DNA of 10,246 nt, taken from contig JAQXFM010000033.1 of the NCBI GenBank assembly GCA_029250305.1, forward strand, positions 1-10,246. The letters run 5' to 3'. Both the position numbers and the translations under genes were made by a program. This document shows positions 7,617-10,246 of the stretch, one piece after another (position 1 is the first letter of the stretch; each line of letters begins with the position of its first letter). The DNA is from Candidatus Poseidoniaceae archaeon. Its GTDB lineage: Archaea > Thermoplasmatota > Poseidoniia > Poseidoniales > Poseidoniaceae. A model generated the notes under the pieces. The model made no database searches and had not been told where the DNA came from. It saw only the letters and a list, made by a program, of their open reading frames with translations.

Positions 7617-8333
7617 ATGCACCCACACGAAGTTGTTCACCTTGAGCACGATGGACGGGTGCTCCTTGTCGATGCGGCTGGGAAGGGTCCATGCCTGCCA
7701 GTGACAGGCCGAATGTCAATCGATGCGATGCTTCGACTTCCAACACGAAACGAAGTGGATGCAATGGAGATTCCTTGGTTGGAGTTCCGTCCAACTCGGG
7801 TTCGTTTCGGCGACCTAACATGCATGGTCATCAAAGGATATCCGAAGATTGATTGGCCAAGCCACTGGGCGCTGAAAGACGATTTAATCAGCGATAATGC
7901 AGTGCATCCAATCGCTCGCGAAGCCATTTATCGTTCCATCCATCGGTTGGTATCGAAGGTGATGATCTGCAACGACCAGAGTCAAGTGCTCCTCGGAAAG
8001 GTCGAGCGTGGACACTTCCATGGCTTTTGGACGCTCCCCGGGGGTTACATGGACCACGATGAGCACCCTGCTGTCGGGTGTGTACGAGAAACCAAGGAAG
8101 AACTCGGACTGGACATTGTCTTGGAAAACAACGAACCAATTGTCACCCAAAACATATTTTCTGATGAAGGCATATCCTTCGTTTCATTCACCTACCAAGC
8201 CCGCTGGAACGGAGATCCAAACACGTTGGATGTACAAACAGAAGAAATAGCTGAGGTCAAGTGGTTTGACTTTGAAGAAGCCCAACGTGTTGCCGTTTCT
8301 CACTTCGACCGTGAGGCGCTGCGGTCGCTTTAG
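7617..8333 (+). CDS. Nudix hydrolase with an N-terminal extension (238 aa)
   Basis: Nudix enzymes hydrolyse nucleoside diphosphates linked to another group, using a divalent metal. The Nudix box is complete at residues 143-165 (from PGGYMDHDE to RETKEELGL), matching the pattern G-x5-E-x7-R-E-x-x-E-E-x-G-L. The substrate cannot be predicted. The Nudix domain occupies about 112-238; the first 110 residues are an unusual extension beginning MHPHEVVHLEHDGRVLLVDA and rich in charged residues, with no domain I recognise. The ATG at 7617 is preferred over a GTG start at 7593 in the same frame. The gene is divergent from the MBL-fold gene, and its stop overlaps the alanyl-tRNA synthetase stop by four bases (8330-8333). 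Soluble, no signal peptide. Confidence 0.9.
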   Translation: MHPHEVVHLEHDGRVLLVDAAGKGPCLPVTGRMSIDAMLRLPTRNEVDAMEIPWLEFRPTRVRFGDLTCMVIKGYPKIDWPSHWALKDDLISDNAVHPIAREAIYRSIHRLVSKVMICNDQSQVLLGKVERGHFHGFWTLPGGYMDHDEHPAVGCVRETKEELGLDIVLENNEPIVTQNIFSDEGISFVSFTYQARWNGDPNTLDVQTEEIAEVKWFDFEEAQRVAVSHFDREALRSL

Positions 8334-10246
8334 TCAGCGATTCCAACTGAAGAACGCGCAGCATTCAGCGCATCATCGAGGCCTTCTGCGTGCGATCCTC
8401 CGCCCTGTGCAAGGGTTGGTCGGCCACCACCGCCACCGCGAATGTGCGGTGCGATTTCTCTCAGAAGATCAACAGCATTGTACCGTTCTGATGCAATCGT
8501 GTTTTCTGTCACAGCGATCATGATTTTCCCTCCACCTTCTTTTGATCCCAACACCGCGAGGGTTGGTTTGGTTGCGTCAAGGGTCAATTCTTTGAGCATC
8601 TTTGTCATTTTCTTGAGGTTCCCATGTGCCTCCATAATGACGACTCGCACTCCATCAACCTCTTTTGAATCGGAACCACCGCCAGACGTTCGCAGCCGAA
8701 CGATTTCTGCCTCTAAGGCTTCAATTCGCTTGCGTTGTTCTTTCCATTCGGCATAGAACCGTTCAGAGGTGCGAGCCAAATCACCATTCGGCACACCGTA
8801 CAACTCACTGATTTGTCGAAGAATCTGATCTTGCTCGTTTGCATAGTTAAGCGCTGCTTGGCCAGCTACAATATGCAACCGCTCCACACCATCTTGAACG
8901 GCTGCGGAGCGTACGATACGAATCGAACCAATTTGCCCAGGCTCATCGTGGTGTGTTCCACCACAGGCTTGGATATCGTGGTCCGCAATGCGCAGAATTC
9001 GAATTGAACTGCCCTTTGGAGCGCCACCTTGATACAAATCAAAACCATATTTTTTGTCGGCATCTTTTCTGTTGAGTTCTGTCTTTTCAGTCCGTTGGAC
9101 TTGAACAAGCACTTCATTGGCCAAAGCCTCGATTGCATCGAGGTCGGTTCTGTTGAGGCGGTTGAAGTGAGTGATGTCCAGCCGTGCCATCTCAGCCGAT
9201 TTGTTAGCACCGGCCTGATAGATGTGAGGGCCAAGCACCTGACGTGCTGCTCCGCCTACAATGTGGACGGCAGTGTGGTGATCCATGAGTTGCTTGCGTC
9301 GTTTCCAATCGATGCTGCCATGGACGAGGTCGCCCGTATCGAACGCTCCGTCGACTAAGTGGAGAACATGCTCGCCAACCTTGCGCGTGTCAAGGACTGT
9401 GCATTGTGTTGCAGCGGTCTTGAGAGCACCATAGTCGCCTTCTTGACCTCCACCCTCGGGGTAGAAACAAGTTTTGTCCAAGATGATTGCATGGGTTGCG
9501 CCCTCTGGCACATCCTCTCCGATCAATGGCAAGCAGGCAAGGACTGAACCATCAAATTCCTGTTGGTGGACATCGTCATAGAACAGGAGTTGAGTTGCTG
9601 GCAGCGGAGGGATTTCTTCTACGAGTGGTTTTGCTTCGACTGACTGCGCTGCTTGCTTCGCCATCTTTGCGTGTCGTTCTGCCATCTCTGCTGCAAACCC
9701 GGTGCGCACTGAGACTGAAGTCCAGCCCGCTTTTCTGGCCAAATTCACGGCCATATCAGGAGCCAAGCCGTGCGAATCGTTCATGTTGAACAGCGTCTCA
9801 TCAGGGATCCGCTCGGCGTCTTTTGGCAATTGTTTCAACTGCGTGTTGATGACATTGCCACCTTTCCTCAACATCTCGCCATACCGTGCTTCCTCCAGTT
9901 CGAGAATCCCCAACAATCCGGCATGGGTTTGCTTCATGGTTGCCCCACCAAGGTTGACTTCAATGTGATGCCGAGCCAAATCAGCCAGTGAAACTGTCAG
10001 GTTCAGTTCATCCCTCAATCGGAGCGTGCGGCGTGCCAGCATGCGAGCAAGGTAACCGGCTTTCGCATTCGATGGAACAAGCCCATCACCCAACATGTTG
10101 CACAAGGCGTGAAGGTGGTCTGGAATCGCGTAAATCTTTGCCAATGGCTCGGTAACGGCAGAGAATTGTTCACCGGTGACTTTGACCCCCCGCTCCGCCA
10201 AACGACGAAGGAACGTCGAGCGAAGTTGTTCAGCATCGACACCGGG
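8330..10246 (-). CDS. alaS: Alanyl-tRNA synthetase, archaeal type (partial, C-terminal 638 aa)
   Basis: This is the C-terminal part of AlaRS, which charges tRNA-Ala with alanine. The frame is open to the right edge with no stop, so the class II catalytic core and true start lie outside; the apparent TTG start at 10201 is not the real one. The visible part begins in the tRNA-recognition region. The editing domain, which deacylates mischarged Ser- and Gly-tRNA, shows the two zinc-binding halves: HHTAVH (codons near 9263-9280) and CGGTHH (8948-8965). A charged coiled coil follows (about 8690-8760), then the C-terminal DHHA1-like domain with its Gly-rich loop GGGGGRPTLAQGGG and SHAEG (about 8370-8440). 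These features are in the order expected for archaeal AlaRS. The stop overlaps the Nudix gene stop by four bases on the opposite strand. Confidence 0.96.
   Translation of the reverse strand, partial: PGVDAEQLRSTFLRRLAERGVKVTGEQFSAVTEPLAKIYAIPDHLHALCNMLGDGLVPSNAKAGYLARMLARRTLRLRDELNLTVSLADLARHHIEVNLGGATMKQTHAGLLGILELEEARYGEMLRKGGNVINTQLKQLPKDAERIPDETLFNMNDSHGLAPDMAVNLARKAGWTSVSVRTGFAAEMAERHAKMAKQAAQSVEAKPLVEEIPPLPATQLLFYDDVHQQEFDGSVLACLPLIGEDVPEGATHAIILDKTCFYPEGGGQEGDYGALKTAATQCTVLDTRKVGEHVLHLVDGAFDTGDLVHGSIDWKRRKQLMDHHTAVHIVGGAARQVLGPHIYQAGANKSAEMARLDITHFNRLNRTDLDAIEALANEVLVQVQRTEKTELNRKDADKKYGFDLYQGGAPKGSSIRILRIADHDIQACGGTHHDEPGQIGSIRIVRSAAVQDGVERLHIVAGQAALNYANEQDQILRQISELYGVPNGDLARTSERFYAEWKEQRKRIEALEAEIVRLRTSGGGSDSKEVDGVRVVIMEAHGNLKKMTKMLKELTLDATKPTLAVLGSKEGGGKIMIAVTENTIASERYNAVDLLREIAPHIRGGGGGRPTLAQGGGSHAEGLDDALNAARSSVGIAD

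Noticed and set aside
7522..7821. N-terminal 100-residue extension of the MBL-fold protein
   Set aside because: It is antisense to the Nudix gene, has a non-family composition, and a good family start exists at 7521.
10015..10242. Small minus-strand open frame at the right edge
   Set aside because: It is an out-of-frame shadow of the alanyl-tRNA synthetase, which stays open to the edge.
1..10246. CRISPR array, tRNA, insertion sequence or defence island
   Set aside because: I saw no regularly spaced repeats, tRNA-like cloverleaf, transposase or terminal inverted repeats; the gene content is mostly housekeeping.

Overview
The window most likely comes from a mesophilic euryarchaeon, and the best guess is a planktonic Poseidoniales (Marine Group II) genome. 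The archaeal markers are an archaeal-type alanyl-tRNA synthetase and a family B DNA polymerase of the PolB2 clade. A large secreted, membrane-anchored subtilisin-like protease and a tightly packed, moderate-GC gene layout fit that lineage. The lineage call is inference from protein style; there is no rRNA here to confirm it.

Layout, left to right. (1) Three minus-strand genes at 1-2992 read leftwards: a short-form D-3-phosphoglycerate dehydrogenase (serA-like), a 95-residue helical protein, and a PolB2-type DNA polymerase that runs off the left edge. The last two overlap by 20 bases and look translationally coupled. The polymerase is easy to miss because it has no stop codon inside the window; it is an open frame of 557 codons from 1671 to 1. 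(2) A plus-strand gene at 3094-4239 encodes an unrecognised multi-pass membrane protein, divergent from serA. (3) A minus-strand gene at 4241-6757 encodes a signal-peptide-bearing S8 protease with a perfect EF-hand-like loop and a C-terminal membrane anchor. Its stop lies one base from the stop of the membrane protein. (4) A minus-strand metallo-beta-lactamase-fold protein of the persulfide dioxygenase/glyoxalase II type (6811-7521) is divergent from a plus-strand Nudix hydrolase (7617-8333). (5) A minus-strand alanyl-tRNA synthetase (8330 to the right edge, C-terminal 638 residues) overlaps the Nudix stop by four bases.

No intergenic gap exceeds about 105 bases, and I see no tRNA, rRNA, CRISPR array, insertion sequence or long repeat. 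Most genes are core metabolism or housekeeping and do not form one pathway. The unit most worth attention is the PolB2 polymerase with its small overlapping partner: the polymerase has altered motif B and apparently lost proofreading residues, and the small protein resembles proteins I recall beside this polymerase in other archaea. Nothing here looks like a clear new mobile or defence system.
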